Positions 43,616 through 52,950 are shown, numbered from the stretch's first letter. The stretch: 64,000 nucleotides of DNA from Thiocapsa roseopersicina (GCF_900106925.1 NZ_FNNZ01000016.1:48923-112922); one strand, 5' to 3'. Notes: a model not told the origin generated them from the sequence alone. Made by a program: numbers and translations.

Positions 43616-45034
43616 ATGCTTCGAAAGATCCTGATCGCCAATCGCGGCGAGATCGCGGTGCGTGTGATTCGCGCCTGTGCCGAGATGGGCATCCGCTCGG
43701 CGGCCATCTACTCGGACGCCGATCGTCATTCGCTCCACGTGAAGAAGGCCGACGAGGCCTACTGCTTGGGAAGCGACCCGCTAGCCGGCTATCTCAACGT
43801 CCACAACATCGTGAATCTCGCTGTCGCCACCGGTTGTGACGCCGTCCATCCGGGCTATGGCTTCCTGTCGGAAAACCCGGAGCTGGCGCGAGCCTGCGTG
43901 CGGCGTGGTCTGACCTTTATCGGTCCGACCGCCGAGGTGATTGCCCGCATGGGCGACAAGACCGAGGCGCGGTTGGCGATGCAGAAGGCCGGTGTTCCGG
44001 TCACGCCCGGCAGCCCCGGCAATCTCGAAAACCTCGACGCCGCGCTGCGCTGTGCCGAGGAGATCGGCTATCCGGTGATGCTCAAGGCGACCTCTGGCGG
44101 CGGCGGGCGCGGGATCCGTCGTTGCGACGACCCCCAAGCCCTGCGCAACAACTTCGAGCGCGTCATCTCGGAGGCGACCAAGGCGTTCGGACGGGCAGAG
44201 GTCTTCCTGGAGCGCTGCGTGGTCAACCCGCGGCACATCGAGGTGCAGATCCTCGGGGATCATCACGGCAACTGCGTGCATCTGTTCGAGCGCGACTGCT
44301 CCATCCAGCGGCGCAACCAGAAGCTGATCGAGATCGCCCCCTCGCCGCAGCTCGACGAGGCGCAGCGCCAGTACGTGAACGGTCTGGCGGTGCTCGCGGC
44401 GCGCGCGGTGGGCTACACCAATGCAGGCACCGTCGAGTTCTTGCTGGACGACGACGGACGCTTCTACTTCATGGAGATGAATACCCGCATCCAGGTCGAG
44501 CACACCATTACCGAGACCATCACGGGTGTGGATCTGGTCGAGGAGCAGATCCGTGTCGCGGCGGGATTTCCGCTGCGCTTCAAGCAGCATGAGATCGCAC
44601 GGCGCGGCTATGCGATTCAGTTTCGCGTCAACGCCGAGGATCCCAAGAACAACTTCCTCCCGAGCTTCGGGCGTATCTCCCGCTACTACGCGCCCGGCGG
44701 TCCGGGCGTGCGCACGGACGGGGCCATCTATACCGGGTACACGGTTCCGCCGCACTATGATTCGATGCTGGCCAAGGTCATCGTCTGGGCCCTCAATTGG
44801 GACGACGTGGTCAACCGCGGTCACCGCGCCTTGCGGGACATCGGGCTCTATGGCGTGAAGACCACGATCCCCTTCTATCAGGAGATCCTGCGGCATCCGG
44901 ATTTTCGCTCCGGGCATTTCAATACCGGATTCCTGGAGTCGCACCCGGAGCTTCTGAACTACTCGACCAAGCGCCGCCGCGAAGACATCGCCGCCGCCCT
45001 CGCCGCCGCCGTCGCGGCGCACGCGGGTCTTTAA
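43616..45034 (+). CDS. pycA: Biotin carboxylase subunit (pyruvate carboxylase subunit A), 472 aa
   Basis: The protein starts MLRKILIANRGEIAVRVIRA and has the ATP-grasp glycine loop MLKATSGGGGRGIRRCDD near residue 160. The catalytic-site segment HIEVQILGDHHGNCVHLFER and EMNTRIQVEHTITETITG near residue 290 confirm a biotin carboxylase. It carboxylates biotin with ATP and bicarbonate. The neighbouring gene encodes the carboxyltransferase plus biotin carrier, so this is the two-subunit pyruvate carboxylase rather than accC, although accC-like activity cannot be excluded. Confidence 0.92.
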   Translation: MLRKILIANRGEIAVRVIRACAEMGIRSAAIYSDADRHSLHVKKADEAYCLGSDPLAGYLNVHNIVNLAVATGCDAVHPGYGFLSENPELARACVRRGLTFIGPTAEVIARMGDKTEARLAMQKAGVPVTPGSPGNLENLDAALRCAEEIGYPVMLKATSGGGGRGIRRCDDPQALRNNFERVISEATKAFGRAEVFLERCVVNPRHIEVQILGDHHGNCVHLFERDCSIQRRNQKLIEIAPSPQLDEAQRQYVNGLAVLAARAVGYTNAGTVEFLLDDDGRFYFMEMNTRIQVEHTITETITGVDLVEEQIRVAAGFPLRFKQHEIARRGYAIQFRVNAEDPKNNFLPSFGRISRYYAPGGPGVRTDGAIYTGYTVPPHYDSMLAKVIVWALNWDDVVNRGHRALRDIGLYGVKTTIPFYQEILRHPDFRSGHFNTGFLESHPELLNYSTKRRREDIAAALAAAVAAHAGL

Positions 45035-45059
45035 TACCGAACCGAGCCGAGATCGACAC

Positions 45060-46883
45060 ATGCCCAAGATCAACATCACCGATGTCATTCTGCGCGATGC
45101 TCATCAATCTCTGATCGCCACGCGTATGCGCACCGAGGACATGCTGCCGATCTGTCCGAAGCTGGATGCGATCGGCTATTGGTCCCTGGAATGCTGGGGC
45201 GGCGCAACCTTCGACGCCTGCGTGCGGTTCCTCAAGGAAGACCCGTGGGAGCGTCTGCGCAAGCTGCGCGAGGCGCTGCCGAATACCCGGCTGCAGATGC
45301 TGCTGCGGGGTCAGAACCTCCTCGGTTACCGGCACTACTCGGACGACGTCGTGCGCGCCTTCGTCAAGCGCTCGGCCGAAAACGGCATGGATGTCTTCCG
45401 CATCTTCGATGCCCTGAACGATCTGCGGAACCTCAAGACCGCGATCGAGGCGACCAAGGCCGCCGGCAAGCACGCACAGGGCACCATCTGCTATACGGTC
45501 AGCCCGGTCCATGATGTGCCCGGCTTCGTGCGGATGGGCAAGGAGCTGGCCGCGATGGGATGCGACTCCATCGCCGTCAAGGACATGGCAGGGTTACTGA
45601 CGCCCTTTGTCGCCGCCGACCTGGTCAAGGCCCTGAAGGACAGCGTCGATCTGCCGCTTCACCTGCACTCGCACGCGACTTCGGGCCTGGCCGACATGTG
45701 CCATCTGAAGGCGATCGAGAACGGCTGCGACACCGTCGATACCGCCATCTCGTCCATGGCCGGCGGCACCTCCCATCCGCCCACCGAGAGCATGGTCGCC
45801 GCGCTGCGGGGAACCCCGTACGACACCGGCCTGGATCTGGAAGCGATCCAGGAGGTCGGCATGTACTTCTATCAGGTGCGCAAGAAATACCACCAGTTCG
45901 AGAGCGACTACACGGGCGTGGATACCCGGGTCCAAGTCAATCAAGTGCCCGGCGGCATGATCTCCAACCTGGCCAACCAGTTGAAGGAGCAGAACGCACT
46001 GGACCGGATGAGCGCGGTGCTCGAGGAGATCCCGCGCGTGCGCGAGGATCTGGGATACCCGCCGCTGGTCACCCCGACCTCGCAGATCGTCGGCACCCAG
46101 GCGGTGCTCAATGTCCTGACCGAGAAGCGCTACCAGACCATCACCAACGAGGTGAAGCTCTATCTTCAGGGCCGTTACGGGCGCGCACCCGGCACCGTCA
46201 ATCCGACCCTGCAGCAGCAGGCGATCGGCAACGAGGAGCTGGTCGAGTGTCGACCGGCCGACCTGCTCAAGCCGGAGTTTGAACGTCTGGTCGAAGAGAT
46301 CGAGGGGTTGGCGACCTCCGAGGAGGACACGCTCACCTATGCCATGTTCCCGGAGATCGGTCGGGCCTTCCTCGAGCACCGTGCCGCCGGGACGCTGCAT
46401 CCGGAGCCGCTGGAGCCGCCGCCGAGCGCCGTCGGTGCTCAATCCGCGCCGACCGAGTTCAATATCGCCGTCCACGGCGAGACCTACCACGTCAAGGTGA
46501 CGGGCGCAGGCCATAAGGGACTCACCGAGCGCCACTTCTATCTGGACATCGACGGCATCCCCGAAGAGGTGTTGGTCGAGACCCTGGACGAGGTCGTCCT
46601 GACCGGCGGCGCGGACGGCGCCGTGAAGAAGGCGATCGCCGGCAAGCGGCCGAAGCCGACTCAGCCCGGTCACGTAACCACCTCCATGCCGGGCAACATC
46701 GTCGATGTCCTCGTCAAGGAGGGCGAGACGGTCACGGCAGGTCAGTCGGTCTTGGTCACCGAGGCGATGAAGATGGAGACCGAGATTCAGGCGCCGATCG
46801 GTGGAACCGTGACCGGGATCTTCGTCAGCAAGGGCGATGCGGTGAATCCCGACGAGGTCTTGCTCGAGATCGGTGCGGCTTAA
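45060..46883 (+). CDS. pycB: Pyruvate carboxylase subunit B / oxaloacetate decarboxylase alpha-type, 607 aa
   Basis: The carboxyltransferase domain begins ITDVILRDAHQSLIATRMRT (the metal-binding Asp) and includes ISSMAGGTSHPPTESMVAAL and YQVRKKYHQFESDYTGVDTR. A linker of about 60 residues leads to a biotinyl domain with EAMKMET; K571 is the biotinylation site. No beta/gamma sodium-pump subunits are near, so it should work as anaplerotic pyruvate carboxylase with the 43616 gene, making oxaloacetate. It starts 25 bp after that gene. The stop TAA coincides with the first bases of a repeat-like sequence. Confidence 0.92.
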   Translation: MPKINITDVILRDAHQSLIATRMRTEDMLPICPKLDAIGYWSLECWGGATFDACVRFLKEDPWERLRKLREALPNTRLQMLLRGQNLLGYRHYSDDVVRAFVKRSAENGMDVFRIFDALNDLRNLKTAIEATKAAGKHAQGTICYTVSPVHDVPGFVRMGKELAAMGCDSIAVKDMAGLLTPFVAADLVKALKDSVDLPLHLHSHATSGLADMCHLKAIENGCDTVDTAISSMAGGTSHPPTESMVAALRGTPYDTGLDLEAIQEVGMYFYQVRKKYHQFESDYTGVDTRVQVNQVPGGMISNLANQLKEQNALDRMSAVLEEIPRVREDLGYPPLVTPTSQIVGTQAVLNVLTEKRYQTITNEVKLYLQGRYGRAPGTVNPTLQQQAIGNEELVECRPADLLKPEFERLVEEIEGLATSEEDTLTYAMFPEIGRAFLEHRAAGTLHPEPLEPPPSAVGAQSAPTEFNIAVHGETYHVKVTGAGHKGLTERHFYLDIDGIPEEVLVETLDEVVLTGGADGAVKKAIAGKRPKPTQPGHVTTSMPGNIVDVLVKEGETVTAGQSVLVTEAMKMETEIQAPIGGTVTGIFVSKGDAVNPDEVLLEIGAA

Positions 46884-46963
46884 ACCGCGTCTGTCGAGAA
46901 CCAAAGGCCGCGCATTTTGAGATCCTGCCGAGAAGAGGCCGTATATGACTTCGGACGGGTTGA
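46881..46963. repeat. Possible degenerate 83-bp repeat, copy 7
   Basis: The left end TAAACCGCGTC matches the repeat family exactly and includes the pycB stop codon. The expected right end, at 46953-46963 (GGACGGGTTGA), is only a rough match and lies inside the BON gene start. It may be a decayed copy or a lone end. Confidence 0.45.
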
Positions 46964-47637
46964 CCGCCAGATTCGCGATCTTGATCGCCGCCGCGGCACT
47001 GTCCTCGGGAAGCGGCGCGACGTGGGGCCTGGATTTGTCCGAGCAGTCCGCCCGAGAAGGATTGCCGTCGGCGCCGCAGAGGCCCGTCGGCCAGATGAAT
47101 GCGGTTGCCGAGGCCGGCGAAAGCACAGCGACCGAGGTCGCCTTCTATCGCTGGATCGACCAGGCCGACACCGGGACCAAGATCAAGTTGCGCCTTCTTT
47201 GGAGCAAGACCACCAACAGCCGAACGATCCATGTCGACGTCGGCGACGAGAGGGTCATCTTGACGGGCGTCGTCGGCACTCGGCGAGAAAAGGAGATGGC
47301 CCACCGCACCGCCTCCCGCATGGTAGGTGTTGTCGGTGTCGACAATCGATTGGACGTCGATCCGGATGCGAGCCGCGTTGATCAAGGTGACCCATTACCG
47401 GACAAGTCCGATCCGGGAGTCTTCGATTCGTGGATTACCACCCGCATCACCGCGTCCTTGAGCTTCGACCGCACGATCGATCATGCACTCATCCGTGTGG
47501 CGAGCCACTCGGGCATTGCCACACTGAAGGGCCAGGTGCCGACATCGATGCAGAAGCGCGACGCAGGCCTCATCGCGGCAGATACTGCAGGCGTCGAGCG
47601 CGTCGAGAACGATCTGGTGGTCGCTCCTCGGATGTGA
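46945..47637 (+). CDS. Exported double-BON-domain protein, 230 aa
   Basis: A likely signal peptide (RFAILIAAAALSSGSGATWG) precedes two BON domains. The first has IKLRLLWSKTTNSRTIHVDV and VGTRREKEMAHRTASRMVGV; the second has ITTRITASLSFDRTIDHALI and ATLKGQVPTSMQKRDAGLIA. BON domains bind phospholipid and are found in periplasmic stress proteins such as OsmY. The gene follows pycB after 61 bp, most of which may be a decayed repeat, and its first codons may derive from that repeat. Confidence 0.85.
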   Translation: MTSDGLTARFAILIAAAALSSGSGATWGLDLSEQSAREGLPSAPQRPVGQMNAVAEAGESTATEVAFYRWIDQADTGTKIKLRLLWSKTTNSRTIHVDVGDERVILTGVVGTRREKEMAHRTASRMVGVVGVDNRLDVDPDASRVDQGDPLPDKSDPGVFDSWITTRITASLSFDRTIDHALIRVASHSGIATLKGQVPTSMQKRDAGLIAADTAGVERVENDLVVAPRM

Positions 47638-47738
47638 GAGCCCGTCGGAAGGCCCGTCGGACCGGTTGTCTACCCTGAGATTCGCGCTCCGCCCCTACGG
47701 CTCTCGATCCGTATGACGAGGCGAATCGATCGAGTGAC

Positions 47739-49079
47739 CTACCAGATGATCTCCCCGGCATCATGCGCTGCAGCGACCGCGCGTCCGCGGCCCTCGTCGA
47801 CGCGCAAGGCGACAACCAGGGCGACCGCGAACAGCAGCACGCAGAAGAGGATCGCGGTCTGCAGTCCTACCAGGACCTGCAGGAGTCCGATCGCAAGCAG
47901 TCCGAACATCCCGGCCAGCTTCATGGACAGGCCCCAGAAGCCGAAGAGCTCGCCCGAGCGCGACAGCGGCGAGAAGAGTCCGACCAATGTGCGGGTGGCG
48001 GACTGACAGGCGCCGAGGCTCAGCCCCGCGACACAACCGACCACCAGAAAGATGTATTGCGCCGGCCAATCGTGCCCCAGGACGTCACGGGCGAGGTCGC
48101 TCAAGAGCGGCGTGAGATAGATGAGCGCGATCGCCAGCATCCACATCACCAAGGTGATCACATAGGTCCGCAACGCCCCGAGCCGGTCCTGGATGAATCC
48201 GAATCCGAGTGCGCCGACGGCCGCGGTGATCTGCACGAGGACGAACATCAGCGTGCGCACCGACTCGTCCCAGCCGATGACCTGCGCCCCGTAGATGAAG
48301 GCGTAGGCGATGATGATGTAGATGCCGCTCATCGAGAAGAAGACCGAGACGAAAAGCACGCCCAGATCGCGATGGGTGCGCAGACGGGTCAGCGTCTGGC
48401 GGACCCTTGCGATGCCCACTCGCATGATGCCGGTTCCGGGTGGCAGGGCGCGCGCCCGACCGCGCTCCTTCACCCAGAGAAAGGTCGGAATGGCCGTGAT
48501 CAGGAAGAAGGCGGCGGCCCAGGGCCCGACCCAACGGATACGCTCGAAGTTCTCGGCGCTGACGTCGCCGAGGACCAGCAGCACGAAGACCGCCGAGACC
48601 ATGCCGCCGACATACCCAAGCGCCCATCCGAATCCCGAGATCTTGCCCAGGTCCTCCGGCGGGCCGAGCCCCGGAAGAAAGCTCGCGATGAACGACTCGC
48701 CGATCGAATAGGCGAAGTTCGAGACGATCAGGAGCAGCACGCCGAGCAGGGCATAACCGGGTGCGACGAAATAGAGCGCCGCCGTTGCGACCACCGTGAG
48801 CAGATAGCTCACAAAGAGAAAGCGCTTCTTGCTCGCCGTGTAATCCATGATGGCGCCGGCGACCGGGGAGCAGACGACCACCAACAGATAGCTTGTGGAG
48901 AGCGCCAGGCTCCAGAGCAGATTGCCGAGGCGATAATCCGGTGCATCGCCCACGATGACCCGGGTGAAGAGGTCGCCGAAGACGACGGTGATGATCAGCA
49001 GGGTATAGGCCTGGTTGGCGAAATCGAACATCGCCCAACCAAAGATCTCGCGTTTCGATGCGCGGATGCGTGTCGTCAT
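47739..49079 (-). CDS. MFS transporter, UMF1/Vps22-like family, 446 aa
   Basis: Twelve predicted helices start with FGWAMFDFANQAYTLLIITV, the DFANQAY signature of the bacterial Atg22/UMF1 (MFS_11-like) family. GAIMDYTASKKRFLFVSYLL is the loop 2-3 motif and FSPLSRSGELFGFWGLSMKL a conserved late segment. The substrate is unknown; eukaryotic relatives export amino acids from vacuoles. The start at 49079 overlaps the previous MFS stop as ATGA, so the two transporters are co-translated. Confidence 0.9.
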   Translation of the reverse strand: MTTRIRASKREIFGWAMFDFANQAYTLLIITVVFGDLFTRVIVGDAPDYRLGNLLWSLALSTSYLLVVVCSPVAGAIMDYTASKKRFLFVSYLLTVVATAALYFVAPGYALLGVLLLIVSNFAYSIGESFIASFLPGLGPPEDLGKISGFGWALGYVGGMVSAVFVLLVLGDVSAENFERIRWVGPWAAAFFLITAIPTFLWVKERGRARALPPGTGIMRVGIARVRQTLTRLRTHRDLGVLFVSVFFSMSGIYIIIAYAFIYGAQVIGWDESVRTLMFVLVQITAAVGALGFGFIQDRLGALRTYVITLVMWMLAIALIYLTPLLSDLARDVLGHDWPAQYIFLVVGCVAGLSLGACQSATRTLVGLFSPLSRSGELFGFWGLSMKLAGMFGLLAIGLLQVLVGLQTAILFCVLLFAVALVVALRVDEGRGRAVAAAHDAGEIIW

Positions 49080-50299
49080 GTCGGCCCTTGATGGGTGGGT
49101 GTGCTCTGGGGCGGGTTCGGCGCGAGCCGGGTCATGATCTGCAGACAGATGAGCCCAAGCACCATCAATCCTGCCACGACCAGCAGGGATCCGTTGAAGG
49201 TTCCGCTGATCTCGGCGACCTCGCCCGCGAGGACGGGGCCGAGGATCTGGGCGATCCCGTAGCCCAGGGTCAAGCGCGCCATGATCTGCGCCGGGTGCGC
49301 GGGATAGCGTACCCCGACCATGGTCAGGACCAAGGAGACGATGCCGATGAATGTGAATCCGAACAAGGCGGCACTCAGGATCGCGGCGACGAGTGACCCG
49401 CTGACGACCGGCAGGACGATTCCGATGATCTGGAGGCCATAGGCGACCTGAAGCGTGCGCAGATAACCCAAGCGGCGGGCGATTCGGTCCCAGAGGATCG
49501 GGGCCGGGATCGCGGCCACACCGACCAGAAGCCACATCCAATCGCCCAAACCTTGCAGGAGCGGCTGCTGCTCGGTGATCAACACCGTGAAGGTCGCATT
49601 GATGACATAGCCGAATCCGGCGCACACATAGGCGCCTTGGAGCAGCCACAACCAGGATGCGCCGGGTTCGGGCGAGGCGCCGAGGTGGCGGGGCGTGAGG
49701 GGTTGACCGCGATCGGGCGTGGGCAGTCCCAGCCACGCCGGGATCAGAAGGACGGCGCCGACCAGTGTCAGGGCGAGCCACTGTCCTTGCCAGGACCAGA
49801 AGAGTCCCGCGCCGGCGACCACCAGGACGCCGACCACGATCCCCAATCCGATCCCGCTGAAATGCACGCCGAGCTCGCTGCGATGATCATGTCGGATCAG
49901 CCAATTGAGGATCAGACCCGAGCCCAACATCAGCCCCGCAGCACTGCTCAGCCCAGCCAGATAGCGGCTGACGCCCCAGAGGATCGGCGACTCCCCCATT
50001 GCCATCATCAGGGTCGTGATCACGGCCAGGAGCAGGCCGGCACGATAGAGCCGGTCCTTGATCCGAAGATCCCTGAGTCGGCTGACGATCAAGACCCCGG
50101 ACAGGTAGCCGAGATAGTTCCAGCCGGCCAGCCAGCCGGCGAGGGCCTCGCCCATGCCGGTCTCGCTTTGCAGAACCGGGATCATGGGCGTGTAGGCGAA
50201 GCGCGCCACGCCCATGGTCAGGATCAGGGCACAGACCCCGGATGCCAGAACGCTCCAGTGGCTTGGTTGATGGTCGGGTTGATGGTCGAGATGTTTCAC
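49076..50299 (-). CDS. YbfB/YjiJ-family MFS transporter, 407 aa
   Basis: The GTG at 50299 is the natural start (GTGA overlap with the preceding gene) and gives MKHLDHQPDHQPSHWSVLAS. Characteristic is GVARFAYTPMIPVLQSETGM at the first helix and GWLAGWNYLGYLSGVL, as in YbfB/YjiJ proteins, with about 12 helices in all. It belongs to the major facilitator superfamily; the ligand is not known. A tandem DHQP repeat sits at the amino end. It is the second of three overlapping genes. Confidence 0.9.
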   Translation of the reverse strand: MKHLDHQPDHQPSHWSVLASGVCALILTMGVARFAYTPMIPVLQSETGMGEALAGWLAGWNYLGYLSGVLIVSRLRDLRIKDRLYRAGLLLAVITTLMMAMGESPILWGVSRYLAGLSSAAGLMLGSGLILNWLIRHDHRSELGVHFSGIGLGIVVGVLVVAGAGLFWSWQGQWLALTLVGAVLLIPAWLGLPTPDRGQPLTPRHLGASPEPGASWLWLLQGAYVCAGFGYVINATFTVLITEQQPLLQGLGDWMWLLVGVAAIPAPILWDRIARRLGYLRTLQVAYGLQIIGIVLPVVSGSLVAAILSAALFGFTFIGIVSLVLTMVGVRYPAHPAQIMARLTLGYGIAQILGPVLAGEVAEISGTFNGSLLVVAGLMVLGLICLQIMTRLAPNPPQSTPTHQGPT

Positions 50300-50793
50300 G
50301 CGTCGTGGCGCCCCGGACAGTCCCGAACGACATCCGCGACGAGACGCGAGCGCCAGAGGTAGACCGCTACCGCGAGACTCGCCAGCAGCGAGAGCAAGAG
50401 CGGCTCGTCGATCGCATCGCGCAGCGGCAGGCTCGAGCCTGCCAAGGTCGCGACCAGGAGACCGAGATACATGACGATCGACAGACTGAGGATCTCCCGT
50501 GCATGTCGCCAAATGCGGCGCACCCAGTCCGGACAGGGTCGCCGCCGTCGGAATCCCGCCGCCATGACGAGGGCCGCCGGGAGATCGGCGAAGACGAATT
50601 CGGGCCGCACGAGGTTGCGCAGCACCTCGATCTCCTCCCCGGTCGTCGGCAGAAAGGTGATCCCCAAGAGCAGCAGATGGCGCACCAGGAAGACCAGTGC
50701 CAGCCAGAGCAGGATCGGGACCTTCAGGAGCAGGTCGTCGTCGTAGCGATGGCTGGCGTAGCGCGGCCGGCGATCCGGATGCGCGACGCTCAT
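50296..50793 (-). CDS. DUF2919-like small membrane protein, 165 aa
   Basis: The start MSVAHPDRRPRYASHRYDDD and LLLKVPILLWLALVFLVRHL match the YDDxLxLKxPxxxWL pattern that I associate with DUF2919 (YfeZ-like) inner membrane proteins. Four helices are predicted. It is translationally coupled to the downstream YbfB-like gene. The function is unknown. Confidence 0.72.
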   Translation of the reverse strand: MSVAHPDRRPRYASHRYDDDLLLKVPILLWLALVFLVRHLLLLGITFLPTTGEEIEVLRNLVRPEFVFADLPAALVMAAGFRRRRPCPDWVRRIWRHAREILSLSIVMYLGLLVATLAGSSLPLRDAIDEPLLLSLLASLAVAVYLWRSRLVADVVRDCPGRHDA

Positions 50794-50866
50794 GACGCCC
50801 CCGCAGCGGACGACGAGCAGTTCCCCGACGGGAGGCTAGAGTCGGCGCGTAAGCAGGCGGATGGGC

Positions 50867-51244
50867 TCAAGGCGGCGGCGCTTGGTCGAGCTGTGCATAG
50901 ATGCAGTTCAACGCAGGGGTGTTCGTACCCGTCGGGAAGAAGCCGTTGATGTCGGTCGCGTAGGTGCTTCGGTCGATGCGCCCGTAATAAAGCTTGCTGG
51001 TCTCGTCGAGGAAATAGTCGTTGTCGTCGCCGTTGCTGATGTTGATGACATAGTTCAGGGGCTGATTGCCGAGCGAGTGATGCCCGCAGGCATCGGCGAT
51101 CTGATTGTAGAAGTTCTCTACGCCCGGCTTTTCGATCAGGCTATCCGGTGCGACCAGGTCGCCGCCGCAGCCGGACAGCGCCAGCATGATGACGCCGGTC
51201 ACGGCCAGGGTGGTCCGCCGGCGTGTGTGCTCGAGTGCTTGCAT
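50867..51244 (-). CDS. Putative lipoprotein, 125 aa
   Basis: A short basic start (MQALEHTRRRTTLAV) and hydrophobic segment lead to the lipobox LALSGC, so Cys26 is probably acylated. The mature part is acidic, with paired cysteines (ADACGHHSLG and LNCIYAQ). I do not recognise the family. It follows the 82-aa gene by 24 bp and may share its promoter. Confidence 0.75.
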   Translation of the reverse strand: MQALEHTRRRTTLAVTGVIMLALSGCGGDLVAPDSLIEKPGVENFYNQIADACGHHSLGNQPLNYVINISNGDDNDYFLDETSKLYYGRIDRSTYATDINGFFPTGTNTPALNCIYAQLDQAPPP

Positions 51245-51268
51245 GAGTCGTTCTCCTCGGGTTGATAC

Positions 51269-51517
51269 TCATCGAACCCAGCTTGGGTCGAACGGATCGG
51301 GCTGAAACGCTCGATATTGCGCGACACCGTACGCCAAGTGATGCACGGACTGAAGAAAATTCAGCTCCGCCCAGGCATCGAGCGGCCACCCGGTGCGGTC
51401 TCCGCGTTTGTCGAGCATGAGATCGGAGAACATCGCGTCAAACGTGTCGGGGTCGCCCCAGACGAGATCGAGGCGTTTGATGACATGTGGAAACCTTTCC
51501 TCCAAAACGCAGAGCAT
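51269..51517 (-). CDS. Hypothetical cytosolic protein, 82 aa
   Basis: The sequence (LDLVWGDPDTFDAMFSDLML near residue 16, then AELNFLQSVHHLAYGV) has a natural composition, no transmembrane segment and good third-position GC bias. I do not recognise a family. The ATG at 51517 has the weak upstream site AACGGCGAC-like sequence. It lies downstream of a candidate FNR-type box (51624-51635) and upstream of the lipoprotein gene. Confidence 0.62.
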   Translation of the reverse strand: MLCVLEERFPHVIKRLDLVWGDPDTFDAMFSDLMLDKRGDRTGWPLDAWAELNFLQSVHHLAYGVAQYRAFQPDPFDPSWVR

Positions 51518-51598
51518 GGCCGTCGCTCCTCAGTGGCGCGTGTCGCTCTTGGCGAGCGTCTTCGGTGGCTTTGACCGTACGAAGCATTCGGCGAGCCA

Positions 51599-51635
51599 AA
51601 TCTACAGTTCCAGCCTAACTCTCTGATCTAGATCA
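51599..51635 (-). promoter_or_regulatory. Candidate FNR/CRP-type box and -10 element
   Basis: A perfect 12-bp palindrome TGATCTAGATCA (51624-51635) matches the TGAT-N4-ATCA core recognised by FNR-type regulators. On the minus strand a -10-like TAGATT (51599-51604) follows, which would place the box about 38 bp upstream of the transcript start, near the class II position of 41.5. It would drive the 82-aa gene and lipoprotein. Confidence 0.42.
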
Positions 51636-51739
51636 TCATACTCTGCGCCTGCCCGACTTCGCGACGGACTCGCTCGACATGGGCCGCGCCAATGTGACCC
51701 GGATGGTCAGCGTCGCGCGGCGCGCCCGGGATCCGGCAC

Positions 51740-51763
51740 GGCGCTCCCCGTGTGCGGAGCGCC
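51740..51763 (-). terminator. Hairpin after the double-thioredoxin gene
   Basis: On the minus strand the stop codon at 51764 is followed at once by an 8-bp stem GGCGCTCC/GGAGCGCC with an 8-base loop. No T-tract follows, so termination is plausible but not certain. Confidence 0.45.
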
Positions 51764-52813
51764 TCACTCGTCCGCGATCGAGACGTCCTTGCCGGCCGCC
51801 GTGAGCTCGGCGGTCTTCACGTCGATATAGTCGAACGGACTGTCGGGGTAGCGCTCGTAGTGGCGGCCGGCGACATACTCCAAGACGCCGCCGAAGTGGT
51901 AGCGGTAGAGCATGCTCTCGATCCGGGTGATCTCGCGTCCCCGGTCGAACAGCACGATGCTCGGGGTGTATTGGATGCCCAAAGATTCGGCGAGCGCCTT
52001 CGGTGTGGTTGCGTTGCCCATGGGGTCGATGATAGGTGTCTCCGAGCGGGTGTCGAGACGCACGAGGGTCAGACCCTTCAGGATGTCCCGGATCTCAGGG
52101 TCGGCGAGGTGACCGTCGTGCAGTGCATCGCAGGCCACGCAGGCAACGTCCTCGAACAAGAGGGCGAGGGGACGGTCGGTGACGTTCGCGAGATCCTCGA
52201 TCGTCCGGATCTGCGGATGTTCTCGGAAGCTGTACACCTCGCTCGGGCGTTTGGCGGCGGCATAGTCGTTCAGCGACTGTTGCAGGTAGGCCCGTTCCTG
52301 CACATAGTCGAGGACGACCTTGAAGTCATCGCGGTTGCGATAGCCGCTGACGCGCGCGACCGGGCGGTTGGATGCGTCCAGAAACACGACGGTGGGGGTG
52401 AAGCACACCTGATAGAGCTCCGCCACCTCCTTCTCCGACATCGACATCTCCTCGGTCACGGCCACCTCGCGATCGCCTTTCGTATTCAGGGCGATGACCT
52501 CGAAATGCTCCTGGATAAAGTCGCGGTAGGGCGAGGTCGCGAAGTTTTCCTGGATCAGCTTGTAGCAGTAAGGGCAGCCGTTCATTTCCATGACGAGGAT
52601 GAGATGCTTGCCGGATTCGGCGGCCTCGCTCACGTCCTCGGGGAGATCGAGAAAACTCTCTTTGAACCAGCTCGGATGGCTGAGCATCTTGGCGCCCGTG
52701 ACCTCGCCGGTCGAGGTCTGGTCCTGCGCGGCGGCGGGGACTGCGCAGAGGGCTGCAAGCAGCGAGCAAAGAGTCAGAAGCCTTGTCGGGGATTTCGGTG
52801 TTGTGCCGAGCAT
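51764..52813 (-). CDS. Exported protein with two thioredoxin-like domains, 349 aa
   Basis: A signal peptide (LLTLCSLLAALCAVPAAAQD) is followed by two thioredoxin-fold domains. The first has C80-PY-C83 in MEMNGCPYCYKLIQENF and the cis-Pro loop VCFTPTVVFLD. The second has C225-VA-C228 in LFEDVACVACDALHD and IQYTPSIVLFDRG. Such proteins of the SoxW/thioredoxin-like type reduce periplasmic disulfides in sulfur metabolism or cytochrome maturation. The start at 52813 gives the signal peptide; the frame is open upstream. It is divergent from the riboswitch-controlled exporter. Confidence 0.86.
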   Translation of the reverse strand: MLGTTPKSPTRLLTLCSLLAALCAVPAAAQDQTSTGEVTGAKMLSHPSWFKESFLDLPEDVSEAAESGKHLILVMEMNGCPYCYKLIQENFATSPYRDFIQEHFEVIALNTKGDREVAVTEEMSMSEKEVAELYQVCFTPTVVFLDASNRPVARVSGYRNRDDFKVVLDYVQERAYLQQSLNDYAAAKRPSEVYSFREHPQIRTIEDLANVTDRPLALLFEDVACVACDALHDGHLADPEIRDILKGLTLVRLDTRSETPIIDPMGNATTPKALAESLGIQYTPSIVLFDRGREITRIESMLYRYHFGGVLEYVAGRHYERYPDSPFDYIDVKTAELTAAGKDVSIADE

Positions 52814-52921
52814 CGAGAGCGTCTCCTGTACGGTGCGTTCGGTTGCCGATCCTAACCGGGAGGACGGTTGCCGGGAAAGGCTCGGTCTATTTCCCGCGCG
52901 GGCGCCGACGCGCAAGAGCCG

Positions 52922-52950
52922 TTGACAGGTCCGCAGCGGCTCGCTAAATT
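52922..52950 (+). promoter_or_regulatory. Strong sigma-70 promoter ahead of the manganese riboswitch
   Basis: TTGACA (perfect -35, 52922-52927) and TAAATT (-10, 52945-52950) have a 17-bp spacer. Transcription should start near 52955, right at the beginning of the aptamer. Confidence 0.8.

Noticed and set aside
45594..47126. Long minus-strand open frame opposite pycB and the BON gene
   Set aside because: It spans two well-supported plus-strand genes and has Arg/Gln-rich antisense composition.
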